Below, one piece after another: positions 43,033-51,733 of a stretch of 51,733 nt of DNA (positions within the stretch are counted from its first letter, which is position 1; every line of letters begins with the position of its first letter). The notes below the pieces were generated by a model. The model searched no databases. It had not been told where the DNA came from and was given only the letters and a program-made list of their open reading frames with translations. The position numbers were made by a program, and so were the translations under genes. Origin of the DNA: Bacteroidota bacterium. GTDB lineage: Bacteria > Bacteroidota > Ignavibacteria > UBA10030 > SZUA-254. The DNA is taken from NCBI GenBank assembly GCA_030019075.1, contig JASEHD010000005.1, positions 1 through 51,733 of the forward strand, given 5' to 3'.

Positions 43033-44559
43033 ATGAATCTTAAGTTATTCGGTTTCATCGCGGGCTTATTTTTATTTTTCCTAATAATTTTATTGCCGAC
43101 ATTTGAGCAATTCAGCTCTACCGCTCAACCTCATGTCGCAAGGTCTATGCAGCTTGTTCTTGCTGTACTGGCGCTCATGGCAATCTGGTGGATAACTGAA
43201 GCGATTCCTATTCCGGCAACCGCTCTGCTACCTGCTATTTTATTTCCTTTATTGAAAGTCATCGGGACACAGGGTGGCGTTCTATACGAATTCAATTTTA
43301 AGAACACGCTGCTTAGCTACGCTAACCCGGTTATTTTTTTATTCCTTGGCGGTTTTTTAATCGCTGGTGCAATGCAAAAATGGAAATTGGATCGGCGCCT
43401 AACACTTTGGATTCTTACAAGAGGAAATATTGCAAGTAATTCACACACTATTCTTCTCGGCATCATGGCAATGACCGCATTTCTCTCGATGTGGATTTCA
43501 AATACTGCAACAGCCGCAATGATGCTTCCATTGGGGATAGGTATCATTTCGTTGATCGGTGCAGAGCCTGGGAAATCTCGTTTCGGCACGGCAATGATGT
43601 TAGGTATCGCATGGGCAGCATCAATTGGAGGTGTTGGAACAATTATAGGTTCGCCGCCAAACGGGATTGCACTCGGTATCCTGAATTCGACTTTTGCGAA
43701 CGACTCCACATATCGGCAAATTTCTTTTTTAGACTGGATGAAATTCGGTGTTCCTTACGTCTGCCTCTTTGTTCCGGTCGCTTGGTATGTACTTAAAAAA
43801 ACTTTCCCCCCAGAAGTGAAAAGTATACCGGGCGGAAAAGAACAGCTTATTGCTGAAAAAAATAAACTTGGCTCACTATCCCCCGGTGAAAAACGAACGA
43901 TCATAGTAGTTTCCCTTGCAGTAATATTGTGGATAACAAACCCGTTCTGGGATTTTCTACTCCCATCAATTATTGCGGAACAATTGCAATGGATTGATGA
44001 ATATACAATCGGTTTGTTCTGCGGTGTACTCCTGTTTATTATCCCTGTGAATTTCAGGGAAAACGCATTTGTACTTCATTGGCGTGATACAAAAATTATT
44101 GACTGGGGAACATTAATCCTATTTGGAGGTGGAATCGCCCTCTCGGAGGGAATGTTCAAAACGGGGCTTGCCTCGTGGATTGCCACATCGTTTGTTGGTT
44201 TGTTCGGGATTCCGTCAATATTCCTTTTTGTGGTCATCATTATCCTGCTTGTTGATTTCCTCACTGAGGTTACATCTAATACTGCCGTTACATCCATGAT
44301 GGTACCGATTATTATCTCGATTGCAATAAGCACAGGTAGTAATCCCATAACACCCGCGATAGCGGCTGCTGTAGCGGCATCAATGGCTTTCATGTTACCT
44401 GTTGCAACACCACCGAATGCTCTTGTTTATGGGACTGGTTATGTAAAACTAAAGGATATGATTCGAGCCGGCTTTATATTGGATATCTTAGGATGGCTGT
44501 TCACAACATTTGTGCTTGTGGTAATTGGCGGCTGGATTTTTGGGGTTATTAGTTTTTAG
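43033..44559 (+). CDS. SLC13/DASS family anion:sodium symporter
   Basis: The 508 aa membrane protein has about 11-13 hydrophobic segments and both DASS signature repeats: [17 protein letters not shown] in the first half and [16 protein letters not shown] in the second, each with the SNT sodium/substrate tip. [20 protein letters not shown] is the usual N-terminal block. Substrates in the family are dicarboxylates, citrate or sulfate; none can be chosen here. Its TAG stop overlaps the convergent lptB stop by four bases. Confidence 0.9.
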   Translation: MNLKLFGFIAGLFLFFLIILLPTFEQFSSTAQPHVARSMQLVLAVLALMAIWWITEAIPIPATALLPAILFPLLKVIGTQGGVLYEFNFKNTLLSYANPVIFLFLGGFLIAGAMQKWKLDRRLTLWILTRGNIASNSHTILLGIMAMTAFLSMWISNTATAAMMLPLGIGIISLIGAEPGKSRFGTAMMLGIAWAASIGGVGTIIGSPPNGIALGILNSTFANDSTYRQISFLDWMKFGVPYVCLFVPVAWYVLKKTFPPEVKSIPGGKEQLIAEKNKLGSLSPGEKRTIIVVSLAVILWITNPFWDFLLPSIIAEQLQWIDEYTIGLFCGVLLFIIPVNFRENAFVLHWRDTKIIDWGTLILFGGGIALSEGMFKTGLASWIATSFVGLFGIPSIFLFVVIIILLVDFLTEVTSNTAVTSMMVPIIISIAISTGSNPITPAIAAAVAASMAFMLPVATPPNALVYGTGYVKLKDMIRAGFILDILGWLFTTFVLVVIGGWIFGVISF

Positions 44560-45362
44560 TCATACCTGTCTAACTTAAATTTTTCGCCCAAATACAAACG
44601 CTTCGCATCAGGGTCGTTGGCAAGATATTCTGCGGTACCCGATTTGATAATTCTTCCCTCGAAGAGTAAATACGATCTATCTGTAATTGACAATGTTTCA
44701 TGGACATTATGATCGGTAACAAGAACACCTATTCCACGGTTTTTTAAATTTCTAACAATCTTCATGATATCTTCAACAGCGATTGGATCAATACCCGCGA
44801 ATGGTTCGTCGAGGAGAATAAATTTTGGCTGAGTTGCAAGAGCTCGAGCTATCTCAGTCCGACGCCTTTCACCTCCCGACAGCATATAACCTTTACTCTT
44901 TGCAACATGGGTAATACCAAAATCTTCAAGTAATTGTTGACACCGTTCATCACGTTCGCCCTTAGGAATTCCTATTAGCTCCAACACCGCTGTGATGTTA
45001 TCTTTTACTGTGAGCTTCCTAAAAACAGATGCTTCTTGTGAGAGGTAGCCAATTCCCATTCTCGCCCGCTTGTACATCGGCTCCTTTGTAATCTCAACAT
45101 CATTATAAAATACTTTCCCGTTTGTTGGTTTTATCATACCAACGATCATATAAAATGTTGTTGTTTTGCCTGCACCGTTTGGACCAAGTAAGCCAACAAC
45201 TTCACCCTGTCGAACCTCAACACTTACATCGTTAACTACTAAACGCTTTTTATATTTTTTATCTAATCCGTATGAACGAAGTGTATTACCATTTGAAATA
45301 GGTTGACCAGCGCTTATATCTGGTTGGTGATCGGTCGAATTATTTTCTTTCTGCACGTTCAT
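44556..45362 (-). CDS. lptB: LPS export ABC transporter ATP-binding protein LptB
   Basis: The product is 268 aa from the ATG at 45362; an in-frame TTG at 45371 is an alternative. Walker A GPNGAGKT is at about 60-67, the signature is [16 protein letters not shown] and Walker B is [13 protein letters not shown]. The [18 protein letters not shown] and [13 protein letters not shown] segments are characteristic of LptB. An N-terminal polar extension of about 25 residues is longer than in typical LptB. It drives LPS extraction with LptFG, which are not in the window. It is the last gene of the Kdo/LPS operon. Confidence 0.94.
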   Translation of the reverse strand: MNVQKENNSTDHQPDISAGQPISNGNTLRSYGLDKKYKKRLVVNDVSVEVRQGEVVGLLGPNGAGKTTTFYMIVGMIKPTNGKVFYNDVEITKEPMYKRARMGIGYLSQEASVFRKLTVKDNITAVLELIGIPKGERDERCQQLLEDFGITHVAKSKGYMLSGGERRRTEIARALATQPKFILLDEPFAGIDPIAVEDIMKIVRNLKNRGIGVLVTDHNVHETLSITDRSYLLFEGRIIKSGTAEYLANDPDAKRLYLGEKFKLDRYD

Positions 45363-45415
45363 TGTTCTCAATATACAATTTCTTAACTGATGATAAAAAT
45401 ATTAATTGCTGAAAG

Positions 45416-46705
45416 CTAATATTTTATCTCCGGTCGATTTATTCTCCAATTGAATTCAGGTAAATTGTAATCATTTTCGTTACCTTTGATCATCTTTTCA
45501 GGATAGTACTTCCCCTCGACACCTGAGATAGCCATGATTTTATCAATTTTTCCATCCCTGAATGTAATCTCGATTTGATCGCCGGTCGTGATGTTCATTC
45601 CGTTTGGTTTTCGGTCTTCAAAAAGATAATACAGACTCGTTGCGGTACTAATGACAGTGATTTTATTTATTTTATCATCAACGAATTGAAGGATCATTTG
45701 CTGCCCGGTCATTTGATTAAATCTGTTTACCAGAACAGTGTCTGCTCGTGATATCGCCACAGCCCTCCCGTGAATATAAACAGTTTCCAACCGTCTATTT
45801 TTAAGTTTGATAAAGATTGATTCACCTGAAACCTGATTATCTTCGTGTTTTCCAGTCTCATACCAAACGAATGGAGACTTTTTTAATATAATACTGTCAG
45901 TATCAGTAAAATAAATGCAAACACCTGCTTCGGCAGCTAAACCATCACGTGTAATTTTGACGCTGTCTGTTGCAATAAGTTGTTCTAACGAATCTCTGTA
46001 TGATTCCAGCACTGCGGCTGTAACGATTAATGTGTCCTTTTCACCTATTGAATTTGTGTCAATCTGAACGATTTTCGGTTTATTAGTGACCTTGCTGTAA
46101 TTCTTTTTTTTGTAGTCCTCAAAATGATTTCCAAAAATTGTGATGCCGTTTTTCATATTGACAATTTTAACGTTTCCATCAGCTATGGATTTTTGTTCAT
46201 CCCGAAAGTATGTCAATTCATCCGCCGTTAAAACCGATGCCGTATCTTCAACAACAACGTTACCGTTGAAGTATGCTTTTTTATCGTTCATAAAATATTT
46301 TCCATACGCTGCACGCAAAGTCGTATGCGGATCTTCAAGCAAAACACGCTCAAACGCTTCGGCAACTCTTTCATTAGCGTAATACATTCCACGCATACCT
46401 ACCATCCTCAGGGTATCATCGTGTATCTCGACAACTCCCTCCATTGAAATTCTATTGCTTTTCCGAAATTGAATAGCGCGATCACAGGTTATGATTGTAT
46501 TACCATGCCGAAGCTTGACGTTACCGATAAGCTGCCGGGCTTCTTCACCATCAATTATATCCCCAATTAAACTATCGGCGTGTTCAAGAATTACAACGTT
46601 GTTTTCATTTTGAGCGAACAGAAAGTTAGAATTTATTAGATAAGTAAAAATAATAGCTGTTAGAAACTCAGCCAACCTGAATTTTGAAGACTTATTTCTT
46701 TGCAT
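45416..46705 (-). CDS. OstA/LptA-like periplasmic LPS-transport protein
   Basis: The 429 aa protein has a signal peptide (AIIFTYLINSNFLFAQ) and then OstA-type beta-jellyroll strands repeated along its length (LIGNVKLRHGNTIITCDRAI, AYFNGNVVVEDTASVLTADEL, YSKVTNKPKI). It is roughly twice the size of E. coli LptA, as usual in Bacteroidota, so it may provide a longer jellyroll bridge between the membranes. The start overlaps the end of lptC by 14 bases. It should pass LPS from LptC to the LptD at 14071-16590. Confidence 0.85.
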   Translation of the reverse strand: MQRNKSSKFRLAEFLTAIIFTYLINSNFLFAQNENNVVILEHADSLIGDIIDGEEARQLIGNVKLRHGNTIITCDRAIQFRKSNRISMEGVVEIHDDTLRMVGMRGMYYANERVAEAFERVLLEDPHTTLRAAYGKYFMNDKKAYFNGNVVVEDTASVLTADELTYFRDEQKSIADGNVKIVNMKNGITIFGNHFEDYKKKNYSKVTNKPKIVQIDTNSIGEKDTLIVTAAVLESYRDSLEQLIATDSVKITRDGLAAEAGVCIYFTDTDSIILKKSPFVWYETGKHEDNQVSGESIFIKLKNRRLETVYIHGRAVAISRADTVLVNRFNQMTGQQMILQFVDDKINKITVISTATSLYYLFEDRKPNGMNITTGDQIEITFRDGKIDKIMAISGVEGKYYPEKMIKGNENDYNLPEFNWRINRPEIKY

Positions 46706-47264
46706 TCGTCTTTGCTTTCCCGGTCACCTTTGGGATTGTGTAATACTTCAAACTTTGATCAGATTCCAATCCATGACCTTGGATTTGCTCGGTTGGTGAT
46801 GTTATTTCTACAAATGCAGGTGTGTGAATTTTTTGAGTTTTATTCATCCAGTAAAGTTCTTCTGTCCGCAATGTTGTACCGCTATCGTTTACGACGATAA
46901 CATTTTCACGTGCTTCTAAATCATGCGTAAGATCATGAACAATCCCTTTTTTTGCAGTTAGAGTAGATGTGTGATTGGAATTTTCATCAAAAAAATCTAC
47001 CGTGATATTTGAATCCATGAGGGTCTTTTTCTGTTCAGAAAATACAGCAATATGACCCGCTCTGAGGACCGCTGTTATTCTACCAGAATCAGTAAATGTT
47101 ATTACGGCATTCCAGCTTTCTTGTGTCGGAACATCCTGCCCAATTCCAAGTGAGGAGATAGGAGGTTTGACTTTTGATTCGCATCCGAGAAGGAGCAAAG
47201 AGCAAAGAGCAAAGAGCAATATGATAATTATAGTAGGGCAACTCGGATTTTTTGAATTTTTCAT
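46692..47264 (-). CDS. lptC: LptC, LPS export periplasmic protein (lipoprotein form)
   Basis: The 190 aa protein has a signal segment IIIILLFALCSLLLLGC with a lipobox LLGC (Cys28), then the LptC beta-jellyroll: VLRAGHIAVFSEQ, DSNITVDFFDENSNHTSTLTA and GIVHDLTHDLEARENVIVV. Lipid anchoring replaces the transmembrane anchor of E. coli LptC, as in many Bacteroidota. Part of the signal segment is encoded by an AGCAAAG heptamer repeated about 3.5 times (47194-47218). The start overlaps the kdsD stop by four bases. Confidence 0.88.
   Translation of the reverse strand: MKNSKNPSCPTIIIILLFALCSLLLLGCESKVKPPISSLGIGQDVPTQESWNAVITFTDSGRITAVLRAGHIAVFSEQKKTLMDSNITVDFFDENSNHTSTLTAKKGIVHDLTHDLEARENVIVVNDSGTTLRTEELYWMNKTQKIHTPAFVEITSPTEQIQGHGLESDQSLKYYTIPKVTGKAKTNAKK
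47194..47218. repeat. Heptanucleotide tandem repeat (AGCAAAG) in the lptC signal sequence
   Basis: Three full units and a partial fourth lie head to tail. Seven is not a multiple of three, so gain or loss of one unit shifts the lptC frame after about 25 codons. Confidence 0.8.
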
Positions 47265-48253
47265 TGATTACTGTTCTCTTCTCCAAATCCAGCTTCTAAA
47301 ACTTCATGAAGGTGAATCATACCGATTGGCTGATGGTTATTATCGACAACTACGAGTTGGGTTATTTTATGTGCTTCCATTTCTTGTAAAGCAACGGCTG
47401 CCAACATTTCCTTTGAAATAGTTTTTGGATGATGCGTCATCACCATTTCTGCTGTGAGATTAGTTAGATCGGTTGTTTTTTGCAGCGAGCGGCGGAGATC
47501 ACCATCTGTAATAATTCCAACAAGCGTATTCTGTTCATTTACGACACACGTTGCACCGAGTCGTTTTGAAGTTATCTCTAATATAGCATCGCGAAGCGGA
47601 ACTTTCTGCTTTACCTTTGGAACTGCATCACCGGTAACCATCAGCTCTTCGATTTTTAGTAAGAGTCGTTTACCAAGATTACCACCTGGATGATAGATGG
47701 CAAAATCTTCTGCTGTGAAGTTGCGCTTATTGAGCAGTGCCATAGCAATAGCATCTCCCATCACAAGTGTTGCTGTTGTCGAAGATGTCGGAGCGAGATC
47801 GAACGGACATGCTTCTTCTTTCACGCTGATATCCAATACAATATCCGATTCATGGGCAAGTTTCGAGTTGATGTTTCCTACCATACTGATAATCGGAACT
47901 TCTATCCGTTTGAAAAGCGGCAGAAGCTGATTTAACTCTACAGTATTTCCACTTTTCGAAATACAAACTACTACATCTTCTTTCCGTACCATCCCGAAAT
48001 CACCATGTACAGCATCTGAAGGATGGAGAAACATCGCCGGGGTTCCAGTAGAGTTAAGTGTCGCAACAATTTTTCGTGCAACGATACCTGATTTACCCAT
48101 GCCCGCGATCACGACACGCCCCTTTGAGCTGCAAATTAGTTCAACCGCCGCTGCAAAATTATCATCAATGCGATTCTCTAAATCTGCAATTGCATCCGAT
48201 TCTATACGGATGACTTGTTTTCCTTTTTCGATTATTGTTTTCTTATCTGACAT
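47261..48253 (-). CDS. kdsD: Arabinose-5-phosphate isomerase (KdsD-like)
   Basis: The 330 aa enzyme converts ribulose-5-phosphate to arabinose-5-phosphate, the first Kdo precursor. An SIS domain is visible (VVIAGMGKSGIVARKIVATL, then FLHPSDAVHGDFGMV, about 40-90) and two CBS domains follow (about 205-330; ITSKRLGATCVVNEQNTLVG). It lies between kdsC and lptC in the same operon, which supports the Kdo role over other SIS isomerases. Confidence 0.94.
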   Translation of the reverse strand: MSDKKTIIEKGKQVIRIESDAIADLENRIDDNFAAAVELICSSKGRVVIAGMGKSGIVARKIVATLNSTGTPAMFLHPSDAVHGDFGMVRKEDVVVCISKSGNTVELNQLLPLFKRIEVPIISMVGNINSKLAHESDIVLDISVKEEACPFDLAPTSSTTATLVMGDAIAMALLNKRNFTAEDFAIYHPGGNLGKRLLLKIEELMVTGDAVPKVKQKVPLRDAILEITSKRLGATCVVNEQNTLVGIITDGDLRRSLQKTTDLTNLTAEMVMTHHPKTISKEMLAAVALQEMEAHKITQLVVVDNNHQPIGMIHLHEVLEAGFGEENSNQ

Positions 48254-48272
48254 AGATTAAAAATTAAATAAA

Positions 48273-48791
48273 TCACAACAATTCCTTTGCTTCTAAAATC
48301 AAATCCAGTATTTCCCTCACAGCACCGCGACCGCCTTCAGCTTTTGTAACGTAGTCAACCTCGTCGCGGACTTTCTTGATTGCATCTCGTGGGGCTGCAC
48401 TGAAACCAACTTTGTGAAGCAGCGGTAAATCAAATTCATCATCACCGATGAAACAAACGTCGCGGTAACCGAGTTTGTATTTTGATTTGATTTTCTCAAA
48501 CACTGCTGCCTTATCGGGATCGCCTTGAAATACATCTGTAATCTCCAACCGCTTTGCACGGATAGTTGTTACCTTTGATGTTCTGCCCGAGATGATTGCA
48601 AACATCAATCCTTTATCACGCGCACGAAAGATTCCGTAACCATCATGAACGTGGAATCGTTTAAACTCCTTCCCATCTGAGCTATAAATTATCGAACCGT
48701 CGGTCAGTACCCCATCAACATCCATCACAACCATTCGAATGTGTCGGAGTTTATTCTTCAATCCTTTAATCGGTTCCTGTTTAAATGCCAA
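48273..48791 (-). CDS. kdsC: 3-deoxy-D-manno-octulosonate-8-phosphate phosphatase
   Basis: The 172 aa HAD phosphatase has the nucleophile motif VVMDVDGVLTDG (about 18-29), the Ser/Thr motif in IISGRTS, and the distal metal motif CFIGDDEFDLPLL. It lacks a cap domain and so works as the KdsC tetramer. It removes the phosphate from Kdo-8-phosphate. The start overlaps the kdsA stop by 11 bases. Confidence 0.94.
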   Translation of the reverse strand: MAFKQEPIKGLKNKLRHIRMVVMDVDGVLTDGSIIYSSDGKEFKRFHVHDGYGIFRARDKGLMFAIISGRTSKVTTIRAKRLEITDVFQGDPDKAAVFEKIKSKYKLGYRDVCFIGDDEFDLPLLHKVGFSAAPRDAIKKVRDEVDYVTKAEGGRGAVREILDLILEAKELL

Positions 48792-49608
48792 ATTTTTCTT
48801 TCACGATACTATCTATTACATTAACTTGTTTCAATAACTCTTCCAAATAGTCTAATTTCAATTGGCTCGCTGCATCGCTCAAGGCACGCTTTGGATTAGG
48901 ATGCGTTTCAATGAACAAGCAATCAATTCCGACTGCAGCACCTGCGCGCGCAATCGGGAAAATAAATTCTGGCTGCCCTCCTGTTTCTTTCTTCGCGCTC
49001 CCAGGTAATTGCACCGAGTGTGTTGCATCTAAAATAACCGGATACCCTAACGCCCGCATAATATGTAGTGAACGCATATCGACAATAAGATTATGATAAC
49101 CAAACGTTGCACCGCGTTCGGTAAGCATGATTTTTTTATTACCTGTCATCTCAACTTTTACCGCCTGATGCTTCATATCCTCGGGCGCCATGAACTGACC
49201 TTTTTTGATGTTCACAATCTTTCCCGTTTTTCCTGCCGCTTGTAAAAGTTCCGTTTGCCGGCAAAGGAAAGCGGGTATCTGGAGTATATCTGCAACACTC
49301 GCAGCTAACAATGCTTCAGACTCAATATGAATATCCGTGAGAATCGGGACTCCGAAATTTTTTTTTACCTCTTCGAGGATCTTTAGTGCTTCATCTATCC
49401 CCAAACTTGAAAACGATTTAGCACTGGTCCGGTTCGCTTTTTTGTATGAAGATTTAAAAATAAAAGGAACCCGAAGCTTTCTTGTAATCTTCTGAATACA
49501 CTCAGCAATTCGAAGTGTTATTTCTCGTCCTTCAATCACACATGGTCCGGCGATAAGCACAAATGGCTTGCCACCGCCGATTTTTATATTTCCAATTTCA
49601 ATAATCAT
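48781..49608 (-). CDS. kdsA: 3-deoxy-D-manno-octulosonate-8-phosphate synthase
   Basis: The 275 aa aldolase condenses arabinose-5-phosphate and phosphoenolpyruvate. Typical segments are FVLIAGPCVIEG, FKSSYKKANRTS, PAFLCRQTELLQAAGKTG, IVNIKKGQFMAPEDM and DATHSVQLPG. The active-site segment reads LTERGATFGYHNLIVDMRSL. Its ATG overlaps the TAA of the upstream symporter gene by one base, so the symporter leads the Kdo operon. Confidence 0.96.
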   Translation of the reverse strand: MIIEIGNIKIGGGKPFVLIAGPCVIEGREITLRIAECIQKITRKLRVPFIFKSSYKKANRTSAKSFSSLGIDEALKILEEVKKNFGVPILTDIHIESEALLAASVADILQIPAFLCRQTELLQAAGKTGKIVNIKKGQFMAPEDMKHQAVKVEMTGNKKIMLTERGATFGYHNLIVDMRSLHIMRALGYPVILDATHSVQLPGSAKKETGGQPEFIFPIARAGAAVGIDCLFIETHPNPKRALSDAASQLKLDYLEELLKQVNVIDSIVKEKFGI

Positions 49609-51161
49609 TACACAGATTGTACAACTTCTTTATTCAAAACTCCTTCTGATTTTGCGATACATGTTGCAACAGCCGCATCACCCGAAGTATTAACAACCGT
49701 TCGGCACATGTCGAGGAAACGGTCGATTCCAAGTATGAGAGCAATTCCTTCTTCAGGGATGTTTACCGACCTCAAAACGATAATCAACATAATAATTCCA
49801 ACACCCGGTACCGGTGCCGTACCGATAGATGCTAATAAAGCCGTTAATAAAATAACTAATTGCTCTGAGAGGTGCAATTCAACACCATACACCTGAGCGA
49901 TAAATACTGCCGCAACTGCCTGGTACATAGATGTACCGTCCATATTAATAGTTGCACCTAATGGGAGAACGAAACTCGTTATTTTTTTCGGAACACCTAA
50001 ATTAACTTCACAAGCTTTCATGTTTACAGGTAAGGTGGCTGCACTCGAGCTTGATGTGAATGATATCAGCATGACGTCTCGTATCCCACGGAAGAATTTC
50101 AATGGATTCATTCCGGAAAATATTTTTACAACCGAACCAAGAATGATAAACTGGTGGATAGTAAGTCCGATGATGAGCGTGAGGGCATACCAGAATAATG
50201 TTTGTAAGATATCGAATCCAAACTCGCTTACTGTTGCCGCGATTAGCGCAAACACACCCAGGGGCGCCAGCTTCATAATTATCTCCACCATGCGAATCAT
50301 CATGTCGCTAAAACCATCGAAGAAGCGTATAACCGGTTCAGATTTTTCTTTCCTGATCATCGTCAATGTTATACCTACAATCAATGCAAAGAAAACGATT
50401 TGCAGCATCTCCGCATTTGCCATAGCTGCGATTGGATTTGTGGGAACAATGTTCACAATCGTGTTGATGACATTCAGCTCGACGCTTTCAGCAATTTTAG
50501 CTTGAATGTTAGGAGAGAATTCCACGAGCAGCTTCTCCCTTGCTTCAGTTGATAATTTTTCTCCCGGTCTAATCGTATTTGCAAGTGTCAATCCGATTGT
50601 GATGGCTATTGCGATGAGACAAAAGTAAAACAGTATCATCTTGGCACCGATTTTTCCTACTGTGCGAATGTTTCCTAAACTCGATGCACCTACAATTAAC
50701 GAAGCGAGAACAAGCGGAATGGCGATGAATGTTAAAAGTCGGATGAAGAGTGTCCCGATTGGTTTGATGTAAAGAGGAATTGTTTTGATTTTCTCAATCT
50801 TATTTACATCATGAAATTCCTGGACTCTTACTTTAGCTGAATCATCTGCTAATTTTAGCGTAACAATAAAAACAAGCTTCGACTTATCCGCCTTACTTAA
50901 ACTTTGGAAATAATTTAAGAGTTTTAGTTGGTCATCCTTCCCAAATGTTCGTATTACGGTTCGGTCTTGAATCTCAATAATTTCAATTTTTTCCCAATTT
51001 TCTATTCTTTCTGTTTTTTCTTTCCCATCAACTGTGTATTGAAGCATTATCTCATACTTGCTCACATTTAGCAGAGCGCCAAACAATGCACCGAGTAAAA
51101 GTCCAAGCAATATTTTATTGTGTAACTTGATATTCCAGAGCCAAGATAGTATATATTTCAT
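49608..51161 (-). CDS. Dicarboxylate/amino acid:cation symporter (GltP-like)
   Basis: The 517 aa membrane protein has the re-entrant SFTSSSSAATLPVNMKACE loop, the TINMDGTSMYQ sodium site and GTAPVPGVGIIMLIIVLRSV, all signatures of the DAACS family (glutamate/aspartate or C4-dicarboxylate uptake). It is about 90 residues longer than usual: residues about 35-130, between the first membrane helix and PIGTLFIRLLTFIAIPLVL, form a charged soluble insertion (IEIIEIQDRTVIRTFGKDDQ) likely outside the membrane. It heads the Kdo/LPS operon. Confidence 0.92.
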   Translation of the reverse strand: MKYILSWLWNIKLHNKILLGLLLGALFGALLNVSKYEIMLQYTVDGKEKTERIENWEKIEIIEIQDRTVIRTFGKDDQLKLLNYFQSLSKADKSKLVFIVTLKLADDSAKVRVQEFHDVNKIEKIKTIPLYIKPIGTLFIRLLTFIAIPLVLASLIVGASSLGNIRTVGKIGAKMILFYFCLIAIAITIGLTLANTIRPGEKLSTEAREKLLVEFSPNIQAKIAESVELNVINTIVNIVPTNPIAAMANAEMLQIVFFALIVGITLTMIRKEKSEPVIRFFDGFSDMMIRMVEIIMKLAPLGVFALIAATVSEFGFDILQTLFWYALTLIIGLTIHQFIILGSVVKIFSGMNPLKFFRGIRDVMLISFTSSSSAATLPVNMKACEVNLGVPKKITSFVLPLGATINMDGTSMYQAVAAVFIAQVYGVELHLSEQLVILLTALLASIGTAPVPGVGIIMLIIVLRSVNIPEEGIALILGIDRFLDMCRTVVNTSGDAAVATCIAKSEGVLNKEVVQSV

Positions 51162-51381
51162 TCAGAATCTCAATTATATTAATCGAATTGGCTCAAAGTA
51201 CAAAAAAAATGAGTGAGAGGCAAAAGATAGGAAAGTGAAAAATGAGTGGATTATTGGATGGGTGGTCGATGACTCGACTCGTCGAGAGTGATGGAAGGTC
51301 GAGAAGTTAAGAAGATAAGAAGTTTGGAATGTTGGAATGTCGGAGTGATGGCAACGGATGACTGATGTTCCAAGATTCAAA
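51162..51381. other. Repeat-rich gap with no gene
   Basis: I see only low-complexity purine-rich sequence here (GAAGTTAAGAAGATAAGAAG, TTGGAATGTTGGAATG) and a decayed GTCGA-rich inverted patch around 51267-51300. Any promoter for the symporter-kds-lpt operon should lie in the lower part of it, but I could not identify one with confidence. Confidence 0.5.
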
Positions 51382-51385
51382 GAAA

Positions 51386-51436
51386 AGAACTCCGACTTTT
51401 TTCCAAGCATCTATCAAAGTTGAAAGTCGGAGTTCT
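51386..51436 (-). terminator. Rho-independent-like terminator of the T9SS-protein gene
   Basis: AGAACTCCGACTTT (51386-51399) and AAAGTCGGAGTTCT (51423-51436) form a perfect 14-base stem with a 23-base loop. On the minus strand the stem is followed by a U-rich tract (TTTCTTTG). It starts 34 bases after the stop codon at 51471. Confidence 0.75.
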
Positions 51437-51470
51437 AATTGGCGTTTCCCACTTGCATCCATTGAAAATA

Positions 51471-51733
51471 TTATCTCAACAGCAACGCCTTTTTCATCTC
51501 AATAATGCTGCCTGCTTTCAGTCGATAGAAATATACGCCAGAGGCGTATCCGCCTTTGGAGGAAATACCGCTGGGTAAATCTCCAGCGTCAAAACTCACC
51601 GACTTGTATCCTGCTTCTTGCACTTCGTTCACAAGAGTTGCGACTTCCCGACCTAAAACATCAAACACCTTCAACTCAACATGTACATTTTCAGGTGTTT
51701 GATTTCTTCTGGTTTTCCGTCGGCTAAGATTTG
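51471..51733 (-). CDS. T9SS-exported protein, C-terminal sorting domain (5-prime part outside window)
   Basis: The minus-strand frame is open to the window edge. It reads ENVHVELKVFDVLGREVATL and then NEVQEAGYKSVSFDAGDLPSG, and finishes with VYFYRLKAGSIIEMKKALLLR. This is the type A T9SS C-terminal domain, which targets secreted proteins for type IX export and surface attachment. Between PSG and VYFYRL there is an extra ISSKGGYASG segment absent from the usual DLPSGVYFYRL motif; it is encoded by a stem-loop at 51538-51559. The exported part of the protein is not in the window. Confidence 0.88.
   Translation of the reverse strand, partial: NLSRRKTRRNQTPENVHVELKVFDVLGREVATLVNEVQEAGYKSVSFDAGDLPSGISSKGGYASGVYFYRLKAGSIIEMKKALLLR
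51538..51559. repeat. Stem-loop repeat inserted in the T9SS sorting domain
   Basis: CCAGAGGCGTATCCGCCTTT plus GG pairs AGGCG with CGCCT around a TATC loop. It is related in core sequence (CCGCCT/AGGCGG) to the units at 27759, 28782 and 3376. Confidence 0.65.

Noticed and set aside
51174-51410. 78-codon frame in the right-hand gap
   Set aside because: It consists of low-complexity repeat translation and runs through the terminator stem.

Overview
The window looks like a chromosomal piece of a diderm from the Bacteroidota/Chlorobiota group, probably Ignavibacteria-like. This rests on a type IX secretion (T9SS) C-terminal sorting signal of the VFDVLGREVATLVNE kind at the right edge, a Kdo/LPS-export operon, low-GC composition, and many Bacteroidota-style palindromic and GTGAGT-rich repeats. 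The assignment is by recognition, not by a search.

Layout. (1) 1-4,100 is accessory DNA: the 3-prime end of an IS4/IS1634-type transposase, a small unknown ORF, a DUF262 (GmrSD-like) nuclease gene, an integron attC-like site, a small lipoprotein gene, and a DUF433/DUF5615 toxin-antitoxin pair. (2) 4,167-8,152 holds SAM-cycle genes (ahcY, metK) with a four-helix-bundle gene between them and a sugar nucleotidyltransferase upstream. (3) 8,182-10,795 carries tRNA-Glu, tRNA-His, tRNA-Arg, two stand-alone receiver proteins, a broken second tRNA-Arg and tRNA-Leu. (4) 10,862-14,061 is tig-clpP-clpX. (5) 14,071-21,324 (minus) is lptD, a ROK kinase, rarA, a DivIC/FtsB-like gene, ddl and a class II aldolase. 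(6) 21,398-27,531 (minus) is a type III-like restriction-modification locus, res-fic-mod. (7) 27,765-35,020 (minus) is a DUF1611-Asd fusion, a site-2 protease, a cysteine-synthase-like enzyme, a Xer recombinase and a PgpH-like HD hydrolase. (8) 35,137-44,559 (plus) is a nine-PAS hybrid histidine kinase, a DinB-fold protein, a type II-like R-M pair and an SLC13 permease. (9) 44,556-51,161 (minus) is one Kdo/LPS operon: a GltP-like symporter, kdsA, kdsC, kdsD, lptC, lptA-like, lptB. A T9SS-exported protein gene is cut by the right edge.

Most notable. Cargo genes sit between a host gene and a second copy of the end of that gene. The toxin-antitoxin pair lies between ahcY and a second ahcY 3-prime end. 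The R-M pair lies between dinB and a second dinB 3-prime end. A receiver gene lies between tRNA-Arg and a broken tRNA-Arg copy. In the two protein cases the base differences between copies fall at third codon positions, so the second copy looks like a once-functional allele. No integrase lies with any of them.

Second theme. Palindromic repeats lie inside coding sequence without breaking it: three different families in the mod gene, one in the class II aldolase, one fusing DUF1611 to Asd, one supplying the Asd stop codon, and one inside the T9SS sorting domain. A related GC-rich palindrome has split the D-arm of the second tRNA-Arg.
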